A DNA stretch of 64,000 nt from Lachnospiraceae bacterium (GTDB lineage: Bacteria; Bacillota; Clostridia; Lachnospirales; Lachnospiraceae), in NCBI GenBank assembly GCA_024685315.1, contig JAIKVW010000018.1, forward strand, positions 1 to 64,000, given 5' to 3'. Below are positions 38,355 through 46,298 of the stretch, piece by piece. A model generated the notes under the pieces. The model did no database searches and was not told the DNA's origin. It worked only from the letters and a program-made list of their open reading frames with translations. Every line of letters starts with the position of its first letter. Position 1 is the first letter of the stretch. Position numbers and translations under genes: made by a program.

Positions 38355-39863
38355 TTACTGCATCTGAGCGAGCACCCTCTTCACTACCTCGCTGGTGATC
38401 CGCTCAATGTCGCTCTTTGATACCTGCGGGCAGGATTCCGGTACTGCTGCCGGCCGGGGCGCGGGGCTTTCGTTAAATATCCCCGGAGACGCAAGTTTCC
38501 TGATGTCCTCGATCTCGGTGAGCCCGCGAGCCACGCGCCTGATGTTGTAGAGGTTCTCCGGTCCGACGTTGTCCGAGGTCGCGCTTCCTCCGACCGCGCC
38601 GCATCCGAGCGTCAGAGCAGGCACGAGCCCTGTGGTCGCCCCGACGCCTCCAAGCGCGCCCGGAGTGTTCACGAGGAGCCTCGATACCGGCTTCTTCCGG
38701 CCGAATTCCATGATCACTCTCTCATCGGTCGAGTGTATCGTCATCGTATGCCCGGTGCCCTCATTCTCAAGGAGCCTGATCGAAAGCTCGCAGGCTTCCT
38801 CCCAGTTCCCGACGCTGAAGAAGGCCAGTATCGGGCACAGCTTCTCGCGGGAATAAGGATAGTTCTTTCCGATCCCGGTGTGCTCGGTAATAAGCACCAG
38901 CGTGTCCTGCGGGACCTGTATCCCTGCCATATCCGCGATGGTGAGCGCGGTCCGGCCAACGATCTGCGGGTTCATTGTATTATTGGCCCGCATGATGAAG
39001 CGGCTGACCTTGCTGCTCTCCTCCTCGCTCATGAAATAGCAGTGGTGAGCTTTAAGCGATGCGATCACCTTGTCCTTAATGCAGTCCTCAGTGATTATCG
39101 ACTGCTCGGAAGCGCATATCGTGCCGTTGTCAAATGTCTGGCTGTCGACGATCCGCTTTACCGCGAGGTCGATATCCGCGCTCCTCTCAATGAAGGCGGG
39201 CCCGTTGCCGGGACCGACCCCGAGAGCCGGATTTCCTGAACTGTAGGCTGCGTGCACCATTGCTTCTCCGCCGGTCGCGAGGATTATCCCGGTATCAGGG
39301 TTCTTCATCAGGGAGTCTGTAGCGTCGACGGTAGGAGTAGTAACGACCTGGATGATATCGTTGGGAGCCCCTGCCTCACGCGCGGCTTCCTGAAGTATCC
39401 TTACGGTCTCAAGGATGCAGTTCTTCGCGCTCGGGTGAGGGGAAATAACGATCGAGTTCCCGCTCTTTATCGAAATCAGGGTCTTGTAGAGAGTGGTGGA
39501 CGTCGGGTTTGTGGAGGGAATGAGCGCCACGACTACGCCAACCGGCACTGCGATCTCCGTGATCCCGTTTGCCTTATCTTCCCGCAGCACGCCGACAGTC
39601 TTCATGTCCTTTATGTGTTCATAGACTATCCGGCTGCCGAGAATGTTCTTCAGCACCTTGTCCTGCCACTTGCCGAACCCGGTCTCTTCCTGGGCCATTT
39701 TGGCAAGTTTCTCGGCGTTCCTGATCCCGGCGTCTGCCAGGGCCTTCACCAGGCTGTCTATCCTCGCCTGGTCGTACGCCGCCAGGGCCTTCTGCGCGGC
39801 CTTTGCCTTGCGTATCAGGTCCCTCGCCTCCTGTATCGAGCGAAGGTCCTTGTCAAATTCCAT
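38355..39863 (-). CDS. eutE: CoA-acylating acetaldehyde dehydrogenase
   Basis: Oxidises acetaldehyde to acetyl-CoA with NAD+ inside the compartment. 502 residues: N-terminal helical region, PVGVVVALIPSTNPTST (NAD fold), and the catalytic Cys250 in FDNGTICASEQS. A flexible Pro/Ala linker leads to a C-terminal amphipathic helix (IERITSEVVKRVL, ~486-498), the kind of peptide that anchors enzymes to the shell. Nearly the same peptide occurs at the N-termini of PduL and EutC. PduP is the close alternative name, but next to eutABCL acetaldehyde is the expected substrate. ATG follows AGGGGGG. Confidence 0.95.
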   Translation of the reverse strand: MEFDKDLRSIQEARDLIRKAKAAQKALAAYDQARIDSLVKALADAGIRNAEKLAKMAQEETGFGKWQDKVLKNILGSRIVYEHIKDMKTVGVLREDKANGITEIAVPVGVVVALIPSTNPTSTTLYKTLISIKSGNSIVISPHPSAKNCILETVRILQEAAREAGAPNDIIQVVTTPTVDATDSLMKNPDTGIILATGGEAMVHAAYSSGNPALGVGPGNGPAFIERSADIDLAVKRIVDSQTFDNGTICASEQSIITEDCIKDKVIASLKAHHCYFMSEEESSKVSRFIMRANNTMNPQIVGRTALTIADMAGIQVPQDTLVLITEHTGIGKNYPYSREKLCPILAFFSVGNWEEACELSIRLLENEGTGHTMTIHSTDERVIMEFGRKKPVSRLLVNTPGALGGVGATTGLVPALTLGCGAVGGSATSDNVGPENLYNIRRVARGLTEIEDIRKLASPGIFNESPAPRPAAVPESCPQVSKSDIERITSEVVKRVLAQMQ

Positions 39864-39922
39864 GTGATCCCCCCTCTTATAGTAAATGTTTAAGTATTAT
39901 CTTTAATGCTGATTGCTAAGTT

Positions 39923-40585
39923 TCATTCGTTCCCCAGGTCGACCGGTGCGTCGGCCGTCTTCATTACCCTGGCGGCAAACGCCTCGCAGGCAGCTTTGCA
40001 GGCGGCCTGTGTGCCGGTTAGCAGCGCTCCGGCAAAATTGGTCTCCGTCGGAGGCCCGTAGAACACCCTCATCTGCACGTCCGCGGCCTTAAGCGCGGCG
40101 TCGATCCCGCAGATCGCTTCGTCAGGCGGAGCGATGAGGTACGCTATCGGAGTGCCCTCGGGCACCTTGCACTGCTCGGAGAGGTATGAGCCCGACCGTG
40201 AGATGCAGTGCGCAAAGTAGGGTATCTTTCCCTCGTCATCCGCGCTGTAGAAAAAGGCTTCGTTCTCTATGTAGCTTATGAAAGCTTCCATTCCGCTCCG
40301 GACTTCCGCAGGATCGGGGCCCGCAAGGATCCCTATGAACTCTCCCGCCAGGAGCGTCGACGCGTTGGACGAGCCTGCATACATCGACTTCGCGTAGACC
40401 ACCGTCACCTCGGCCTTCTTTGTAGCCTCATCCATCGCGGCGTAGGAGACATCGTCGATGTCGGTCGTAAGTATCCCGAGACTCATGTATCCTTCCGGCA
40501 CCCCCAGCGCCGCCAGGAGCGCGGGATCGGCGTTCGGTATCTCCTGCGCGCTCAGGAGCTTTGCTTCTATCCTGTCGCCTCTCAT
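39923..40585 (-). CDS. eutL: Microcompartment shell protein EutL (BMC-T)
   Basis: 220-residue trimeric shell protein of two BMC domains with a gated central pore; EutL has been shown to bind ethanolamine. Family blocks are PALLAALGVPEGYMSLGILTTD, DDVSYAAMDEATKKAEV, AYAKSMYAGSSN-like and GPPTETNFAGALLTG. Length matches E. coli EutL (219). Follows eutC by 18 bp. Confidence 0.94.
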   Translation of the reverse strand: MRGDRIEAKLLSAQEIPNADPALLAALGVPEGYMSLGILTTDIDDVSYAAMDEATKKAEVTVVYAKSMYAGSSNASTLLAGEFIGILAGPDPAEVRSGMEAFISYIENEAFFYSADDEGKIPYFAHCISRSGSYLSEQCKVPEGTPIAYLIAPPDEAICGIDAALKAADVQMRVFYGPPTETNFAGALLTGTQAACKAACEAFAARVMKTADAPVDLGNE

Positions 40586-40603
40586 ATATTGGCCCTCTGC
40601 TTG

Positions 40604-41536
40604 CTACTGTTTAAACTCTACCCCGCTCTTCTTTGCCTCAAGTATCTTCAGCAGAAGCTCGGAAAGGTAGGCGCCAGCCTCTACCGGCTGTATCCCGTTC
40701 TTGTGAATGTTTGAGACCACCGTCCGCGAGGACTCGGAGATCCCCACGTAGGCCCCGTAGGTAATGTAGGCGCTCATGCTGTCCGAAGCCGCGAGTCCCG
40801 GCCGCTCGCCGATCAGCACGCAGGTCAGCTCCGCGCCGGTAAGCTCGGACACCTTGTCCATCGTTGGAACGCGCCCGTATTTAACGAAGAAGGGCGTTCC
40901 CAGCTTGATCCCCTGATCCTTCAGGCCTTCCATCAGTATCGAGAGCAGGTCCTCGGCGTTATTCTCGATCGCGGCGTTGCTGAGCCCGTCGGACACGTAG
41001 ATCTGTATCTGCGGATTCTTGACGCAGTTCTCTTCAATATATTTTATGCTTTCGTCGGTAAGCTGCCTTCCGAGGTCGGGCCTGGTGAGATGCTCATTAA
41101 TGTCGCCGCACTTTGAAACGACGGTGTGGAGCCCCATCCTGTCGAGGAATTTCTGGTCTACCGGCTTCATCACCGCGTCCTTCGCCATCGCGTGATCCGC
41201 GCGGAAGGAAAGCATTGCCCTGGTGCTCGGCCTGTTCCCCGCGCGTCCCAGGCCGATCCTGGCCGTAGTCGCGCGCCTCATCGCCCTGAGAGCAAGCTCG
41301 TTCTCCGGATCCTGAAGCTGGATCCCTGCCTTATATTCGGCAGATGTGAGGTCAATAAGTCCCTCGGGATCATCCGCATTTTCCCGGCTGCTTTCCATAG
41401 ATCCCGAAGCCGGATCGTTTTCCCGGACACTTTCCGCCTCCGGCGCCGGAGCGCTTTCTCCGGCAGCCTCCCCGAGAGCCTTCATGACTTCTCTCGTTAT
41501 CAGATCAATCAAATTCTGGTCAATCAATCCGGTCAC
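40604..41536 (-). CDS. eutC: Ethanolamine ammonia-lyase, small subunit
   Basis: Small subunit of the B12-dependent lyase that splits ethanolamine to acetaldehyde and ammonia. 310 residues. Core blocks: TTARIGLGRAGNRPSTRAMLSFRADHA, VVSKCGDINEHL, YVSDGLSNAAIE and CVLIGERPGLAASDSM. Before the core lies a ~75-residue acidic linker that begins with the amphipathic peptide QNLIDLITREVMKAL, a likely encapsulation signal. The GTG at 41536 overlaps the eutB stop (GTGA). A TTG three codons later (41527) has AAGGTG 6 nt upstream and may be the true start. Confidence 0.95.
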   Translation of the reverse strand: MTGLIDQNLIDLITREVMKALGEAAGESAPAPEAESVRENDPASGSMESSRENADDPEGLIDLTSAEYKAGIQLQDPENELALRAMRRATTARIGLGRAGNRPSTRAMLSFRADHAMAKDAVMKPVDQKFLDRMGLHTVVSKCGDINEHLTRPDLGRQLTDESIKYIEENCVKNPQIQIYVSDGLSNAAIENNAEDLLSILMEGLKDQGIKLGTPFFVKYGRVPTMDKVSELTGAELTCVLIGERPGLAASDSMSAYITYGAYVGISESSRTVVSNIHKNGIQPVEAGAYLSELLLKILEAKKSGVEFKQ

Positions 41537-42906
41537 CTTCGCTCGGTAAATATGGTGGCGTCCCCGAACCTTGCGGTCGGCGCGCCGTACTGGTCAACGA
41601 TGCCCATCTTCTTAAGCCAGTCCTCGTACTCCTTTATCGGGTGATATCCAAGTATCTTGCGGACGGCCATGATGTCGTGGTAGGAGTTCGTCTGATAGTT
41701 CAGCATCACGTCGTCCCCCGAGGGTACGGAAAGTATATAGTTTACGCCTGCGGCGGCAAGGAGCACCGCGAGGTTCTCGATATCGTTCTGGTCCGCGTCC
41801 ATGTGGTTGGTGTAGCAGCAGTCGCATCCCATGGGGATCCCGGTAAGCTTCGCCATAAAATGGTCTTCAAGCCCTGCGCGGATGACCTGCTTGCTGTTGT
41901 ACAGGAATTCGGGCCCGATGAATCCGACCACGGTGTTCACCATGAAAGGATCAAAGGGCTTCGCAAATCCGTAGCAGCGCGCCTCCATCGTGACCTGGTC
42001 CGCTCCGAAATGAGCATTGGAGGAAAGCTCCGAGCCCTGGCCGGTCTCAAAATAGAGCACGTTCGGCCCCTTCGCGGTGCCTTTCTCCCTGAGGAGCGCG
42101 AGCGCTTCCCTTACCGTCTCTGCGCTGAATCCGAAAGCAGAATTTCCTTTCTCGCTGCCCGCGATGCTCTGGAAGATCATGTCGCAGGGCGCGCCGCGCT
42201 TCACGGCCTCTATCTGTGTGGTAATATGTGCGAGCACGCAGATCTGCGTGGGTATTTCAAATGTATTCTTGATCTCGTCGAAAAGCTTCAGGACTTCCGA
42301 GGTCCCGGCTACGGAATCATTTACCGGGTTGAGCCCGATGAGCACGTCGCCGCAGCCGTAGCTGAGCCCGTCGTATGTCGAAGCCCGTATGCCCTCGATG
42401 CCGTCAAGGGTGTGGTTCGGCTGAAGGCGGGTCGAGAGTATCCCCGTGCCGCCGCAGGTAGTATTGCAGGTAGCCTGCACCGGCATTTTCTTTGCGGCGT
42501 AAATGAGGTCGAGGTTCGACATCAGCTTGCATACCGCCGCGATCACCTCCGAGGTAAGCCCGCGCCGCAGGACTTTAATGTCCTCTTCGCTTGTCTTCTC
42601 GGACAGGATGTATTCCCTTAGGTCGGAGATGGTCCATCCTCGGATCTTCTCATAGACCCTCGCGTCCACACCGTCCTGGTTAAGGCGCGTTACCTCGTCC
42701 TCTTCATAGGGCACAACCGGAGCATTCCTGATGTCCGAAACGAGCATCTCGGAGAGCACATCTTTGGCAGCGATCCTCTCGGCGTCGCTCCTCGCCGCTA
42801 TTCCGGCCATCATGTCCCCGGACTTAAGCTCATTTGCCCTTCCAAGGACTTCTTTTATGGAGCCGAAGGAATAAACTTTGCCCCCGACCAGTGATTTAAG
42901 TCTCAT
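41533..42906 (-). CDS. eutB: Ethanolamine ammonia-lyase, large subunit
   Basis: 457-residue TIM-barrel subunit that binds ethanolamine and adenosylcobalamin. Highly conserved: MRLKSLVGGKVYSFGSIKEVL, CNTTCGGTGILSTRLQPNHTLDGI, GLNPVNDS, FFETGQGSELSSNAHFGADQ-like and MGCDCCYTNHMDADQND. Length equals E. coli EutB (453). Its stop overlaps the eutC start, so the two subunits are translationally coupled. Ribosome binding site AAAGGGA. Confidence 0.98.
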   Translation of the reverse strand: MRLKSLVGGKVYSFGSIKEVLGRANELKSGDMMAGIAARSDAERIAAKDVLSEMLVSDIRNAPVVPYEEDEVTRLNQDGVDARVYEKIRGWTISDLREYILSEKTSEEDIKVLRRGLTSEVIAAVCKLMSNLDLIYAAKKMPVQATCNTTCGGTGILSTRLQPNHTLDGIEGIRASTYDGLSYGCGDVLIGLNPVNDSVAGTSEVLKLFDEIKNTFEIPTQICVLAHITTQIEAVKRGAPCDMIFQSIAGSEKGNSAFGFSAETVREALALLREKGTAKGPNVLYFETGQGSELSSNAHFGADQVTMEARCYGFAKPFDPFMVNTVVGFIGPEFLYNSKQVIRAGLEDHFMAKLTGIPMGCDCCYTNHMDADQNDIENLAVLLAAAGVNYILSVPSGDDVMLNYQTNSYHDIMAVRKILGYHPIKEYEDWLKKMGIVDQYGAPTARFGDATIFTERR

Positions 42907-42918
42907 TTGAAGTTCCCT

Positions 42919-44358
42919 TTAGCCGAATATAAGTGTCTTGATAACAACAGGCACCGCGATCCCGTCCATCACGGGATATCCAATATCAATGTAGTCGCCG
43001 GAGCGCGCTTTGATGCGATCCAGGCAAAGTATGCTCTTCTGTATCCCTGCGCTGCGCCTGATCACCATGCCGAGCGCCTTAGCCATATCGTTCTCGCAGA
43101 TGATTATCAGCGGCAGGGCCCGGTCTATCGCACTGCGGTCGGTCTCAAGGAGGCTTTCCGCCAGGTTCCGGAGCTCGCCGTAGCTGATCTTTTCTTTTCC
43201 TTTAATGCAGATGGCTGCGTTGTCCTGCTGACTCTGTCCGAGGTACCAGCGCAGCTCCTCTATAAGCTTCCCGGGTTCTCCCCTGTAAAGCAGTTCCTCG
43301 GAGTCCGGGCTGACCACGAGCACGCTCAGGTTCTTTATCGGGAAAATGTCTTCGTTGTAGGATATCGTGCTGCCGCTGACATTTGTCATGTAAGTCCCGG
43401 CGCCGACCACGGTCGCCCTTATCGTCTCGGTCGGGCGGATGACCGTAAATCCCTCTCCCGGAACGCGCTTTTTCAGTTCCTGGGCGAGCGCGGGGCCGAG
43501 GTCTCCGTAGGTATAGACGTCATTTATGTCATTGTAGTAGCAGTCGGCGACTCCTCCCGAGAAGGAGACGTACTGCACGGGATCGGAGAGCACTAGCGGG
43601 CTGCTGCCCGAGGTCGTGGTGACCCTCGTGATCTCGCGGTGAGAGAATCTAAGACTGTCGATTATCGCGTCCGCCAGGAATCCGGCGGCGCGGTGCAGCG
43701 TCAGCTCATCGGCGATGCTTCCCTCTGAGAAAGAAGCCCCGTAGAGAGCCGCCGCGTCATTCAGCCTTTTGCTGACATAGCTTATCCTCCGGCTCGCGGG
43801 ATCATAGATCACAAGCCTTCCGCCGGCGTCCAGACAGGTCTGGCCAAGGAGCTCGCCGCATGAGAATACCGAGATATTGGTGGTCCCGCCGCCGATATCA
43901 AGGTTGGCCACGGTGCAGCCGTATTTCTTTGAGAACTCTTCGGCTCCGGAACCCCTGCCAGCTATTATCGATTCCAGATCAGGGCCTGCGGTGGAGACCA
44001 CAAAATCTCCGGCAAACCTGCTGAGCTGTTCGATGAGCACACGCGCGTTTTCTTTCAGCGCGGATTCACCGGTCACGATGACCGCTCCGGTATCAACGTC
44101 CGAGGGCTTTATCCCGGCCTTATGGTATTCGTCCGCTATGACCTGGCTTATCTTCTCCCCGTCGAGCATGGTGCGGGAGATCAGCGGGGTCATGTAGATG
44201 CCGCTTCTGTAAATGATGTTCTTAGAGGTGATATTGACTTCCGGCACCATATAGCTCGCGGCTGTATTCTTCATCTCCAGCCTGCTCACTATCATGCTCA
44301 TGGTGGTAGTGCCGATGTCGATACCCACGCTCAGCACCTCGTTCCCTTTAAAATTCAT
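42919..44358 (-). CDS. eutA: Ethanolamine ammonia-lyase reactivating factor
   Basis: 479-residue actin/Hsp70-like ATPase that exchanges damaged cobalamin on the lyase. The phosphate loop SVGIDIGTTTMSMIVSR and the second motif NLDIGGGTTNISVFSCGE are intact; SFSGGVADCYY marks the adenosine region. Length is similar to E. coli EutA (467). Lies 12 bp after the YARHG gene and 12 bp before eutB, one operon. Confidence 0.95.
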   Translation of the reverse strand: MNFKGNEVLSVGIDIGTTTMSMIVSRLEMKNTAASYMVPEVNITSKNIIYRSGIYMTPLISRTMLDGEKISQVIADEYHKAGIKPSDVDTGAVIVTGESALKENARVLIEQLSRFAGDFVVSTAGPDLESIIAGRGSGAEEFSKKYGCTVANLDIGGGTTNISVFSCGELLGQTCLDAGGRLVIYDPASRRISYVSKRLNDAAALYGASFSEGSIADELTLHRAAGFLADAIIDSLRFSHREITRVTTTSGSSPLVLSDPVQYVSFSGGVADCYYNDINDVYTYGDLGPALAQELKKRVPGEGFTVIRPTETIRATVVGAGTYMTNVSGSTISYNEDIFPIKNLSVLVVSPDSEELLYRGEPGKLIEELRWYLGQSQQDNAAICIKGKEKISYGELRNLAESLLETDRSAIDRALPLIIICENDMAKALGMVIRRSAGIQKSILCLDRIKARSGDYIDIGYPVMDGIAVPVVIKTLIFG

Positions 44359-44370
44359 GTTCTTCCCGGT

Positions 44371-45897
44371 CTATTCGTACTTCAGTATGAGGTCAAGGTT
44401 CGCTTTTTCGTACTGGTTTATCATGGATTCGGTAATATCTTCAGGGGAAAGTGTCCCGCTGTACCACGACTGCGCTTCGAAATAAGCCTTGAGGTCGGGC
44501 GAGGAGAAAATGCGTCCCTTGCGGGCGTAGATCTCGTTCCTCGCTATCATGAGGGTGTAGCTGTCCATGTCCTTGACTTCGTCTTCGGTAAGGTACCTGG
44601 AGCTGCTCTCCGAGAAAATGTAGGTGTTCTTATACTTCTCGTATACCGCAGCGGCTTCAGGGTATTCTGCCAGGACTTCCTCAGGCGTCTTCGCAGCCTC
44701 CTCGGACTCCTTCTTCGCTGCCTCTTCAGACTCCTTCTTCGCAGCTTCCTCGGATTCCTTCCTTGCGGCTTCCTCTGCTGCTTTTGATTCCTCGGCTGCT
44801 ATAGACTCGGCGATGCTCTCCTCGATCCATCTGGATTCCGCAATGCTCTCTTCGATACGCCTGGACTCTTCTTCCTCAGCGGCGATCGACTCGGCTATCC
44901 TCTGTTCCTCTTCCTTCTGGGAAGCTATCTTGTCCGAAAGGCTCTGGGCGTATGCCTTCCACTCGGTCAGGAGGGCTGTCAGAGCGGCATAGTCGACAGG
45001 ATCATTCTTTTCAAGCGCTTCTGCGTCCTCGGCATAGGTATCAAGTTTTGCGCTCTCGGAATTGGTTATGTATTTCTCATCAATGCTTAAGCCCGCGATC
45101 CCGTTCCTGAGCGTTTGCACCAGGGCCTGGTTGCTGCTCCGCAGGTTGACTTCCAGACCTGAGATCCTGCTCGCGAAGTCCTCGATGCCGCTGTAATCAA
45201 CATCCTTTACTGCGGTCTCGATGTCGGCCCTGAGCTCGTCGAAAACTGCCTTGTAGTCATCGGTCACGGTGTATCTGCCTGCAAGGCTCTTGAATGCGTC
45301 CTCGACACCGGTGAGTTTCTCCTTGCCCGCGAGGACTGCCTCGTACTCTGCCTCAACTTCCGCGAATTTAGTTTCGAGATCCGCGATCGCGGTAAGGTCC
45401 GAATTCTCTGCGGCGGTATTGCACTCTTCGATAAAATCAGTAAAATACTGCTCGTGAGTGCCGAGCTCCTGCCCGTCCAGCTTGTCGGACACAAACGCAG
45501 CTACTTTGTCCTTAAACCCAGTCACGGCCTGCTGCTCGGCCTGCCTGTTCCTGCTCTGCCAGGAACTGTACCCGAAATACCCCGCGACCGCCGCGATTAT
45601 TATAATAATGACGGCGATCAGGCCCTTGCGGCTCTTCTTGCCGCCGTTCCCGGTGCTGCCCTGGCTGCGCGAAGTCTTCTTAACAGAAGATGCGCTCTCC
45701 GGGCGCTGCTCGGATGCTCTTGCGGCGCGCTCGGCAGCAAGCTTCTCCTGCGCCTGCTCCTTCAGCTTCCTTCTCTCGGCGTCTTCACGCTCCTGCTTCT
45801 CGATCTCTTCTATTTCTTTTCTGTAGTCGAATTCGTCATCGTCAAAAGGTCTTCTGCTCCCGGTGCCGCCTGTCTTATTGGTATAATCACTGCTCAA
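44371..45897 (-). CDS. Membrane-anchored coiled-coil protein with C-terminal YARHG domain
   Basis: 508 residues. A charged cytosolic N-terminus (~1-90), one transmembrane helix (~93-111), a long helical extracytoplasmic region (~115-370), a Glu/Ser/Ala coiled stretch with repeated EESRRIEESIAE and KKESEEAA units (~335-425), and a terminal YARHG domain (LMIARNEIYARKGRIFSS, ~455-475). YARHG domains are extracellular and possibly bind cell-wall peptides; no enzyme function is known. It is the first gene after the promoter at 46022-46050 and only 12 bp before eutA, so it is co-transcribed with the eut genes, an unusual partner. A role in ethanolamine sensing is not shown by any motif. Confidence 0.85.
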   Translation of the reverse strand: MSSDYTNKTGGTGSRRPFDDDEFDYRKEIEEIEKQEREDAERRKLKEQAQEKLAAERAARASEQRPESASSVKKTSRSQGSTGNGGKKSRKGLIAVIIIIIAAVAGYFGYSSWQSRNRQAEQQAVTGFKDKVAAFVSDKLDGQELGTHEQYFTDFIEECNTAAENSDLTAIADLETKFAEVEAEYEAVLAGKEKLTGVEDAFKSLAGRYTVTDDYKAVFDELRADIETAVKDVDYSGIEDFASRISGLEVNLRSSNQALVQTLRNGIAGLSIDEKYITNSESAKLDTYAEDAEALEKNDPVDYAALTALLTEWKAYAQSLSDKIASQKEEEQRIAESIAAEEEESRRIEESIAESRWIEESIAESIAAEESKAAEEAARKESEEAAKKESEEAAKKESEEAAKTPEEVLAEYPEAAAVYEKYKNTYIFSESSSRYLTEDEVKDMDSYTLMIARNEIYARKGRIFSSPDLKAYFEAQSWYSGTLSPEDITESMINQYEKANLDLILKYE

Positions 45898-46021
45898 ATC
45901 CCAGTACCTCCGATCCTTGTTTTTCTTACAAACAGATATTCTGTGACAAATATCGCTGAATGCCTTGCGCTTCTCCGGCGGTGCTCGCCGAAAAAGGGCA
46001 CAGTTACCCTACCATAGCATG

Positions 46022-46050
46022 AGTATACGATATGTGAGCACCAAAGTCAA
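46022..46050 (-). promoter_or_regulatory. Promoter of the eut operon
   Basis: Minus strand TTGACT (46045-46050), a 17-bp spacer and TATACT (46022-46027), near consensus. Transcription would begin about 120 bp upstream of the YARHG gene and run into eutA-pduT. Confidence 0.75.
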
Positions 46051-46102
46051 TGCCGCGAATCTCTGAGCATGCTCTTTATTTGTGCTCGCTGATGCCGCTC
46101 AG

Positions 46103-46242
46103 CCAATGAGCAATGCAGACAAACTCGAGGCCTGCGGTCTCCCGCTGTAGCGGCATTCGCCGTATAGGTACAGGCCGGGATACGGCCGAGGCTGAGCGAG
46201 CTCGCCTCGGCCGTATCCCGGTCTGTACCTGCATGGCTCATT
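46103..46242. repeat. Large cruciform-forming palindrome
   Basis: Inner arms of 26 bp (46167-46192 and 46204-46229) match at 25 positions around an 11-nt loop. Outer partial arms AATGAGC..TGCA / TGCA..GCTCATT (46103-46115, 46230-46242) enclose the whole. It lies between the rplL terminator and the eut promoter. REP/BIME-like unit or miniature element. Confidence 0.75.
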
Positions 46243-46252
46243 TTGCACGCAA

Positions 46253-46279
46253 AAAGCCCCGTGCGGAGCACGGGGCTTT
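46253..46279 (-). terminator. Terminator after rplL
   Basis: 12-bp perfect stem (AAAGCCCCGTGC, 3-nt loop) followed by TTTTT on the minus strand, 20 bp after the rplL stop. It closes the rplKAJL cluster before the inserted locus. Confidence 0.9.
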
Positions 46280-46298
46280 AGTATGATGTGAGGTTAAA

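Larger units (their letters stand above)
22876..45897 (-). other. Ethanolamine microcompartment (EUT/PDU hybrid) locus with embedded importer and hydrolases
   Basis: A block of minus-strand genes between rplL and rpoB. In transcription order: YARHG protein, eutA, eutB, eutC, eutL, eutE, eutM, pduL, eutK-like, eutT, pduS, pduT, ABC importer (four genes), lipoprotein, phosphodiesterase, GDPD, toxin-antitoxin-like pair, HTH-Uma2, eutN, eutS, eutP. Shell genes bracket the importer part, which argues that they belong together. eutG, eutD, eutH, eutJ, eutQ and eutVW are not in the block. Confidence 0.85.
45898..46298 (-). other. 401-bp gap between rplL and the eut operon
   Basis: No gene seen. It contains, from right to left, the rplL terminator (46253-46279), a large cruciform repeat (46103-46242), a consensus promoter (46022-46050) and a ~120-nt leader. 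I looked for a cobalamin riboswitch B12 box in the leader and did not find one. Confidence 0.7.

Noticed and set aside
45898..46298. Cobalamin riboswitch upstream of the eut operon
   Set aside because: Expected for a B12-dependent pathway, but I found no B12 box; the interval is explained by promoter, palindrome and terminator.
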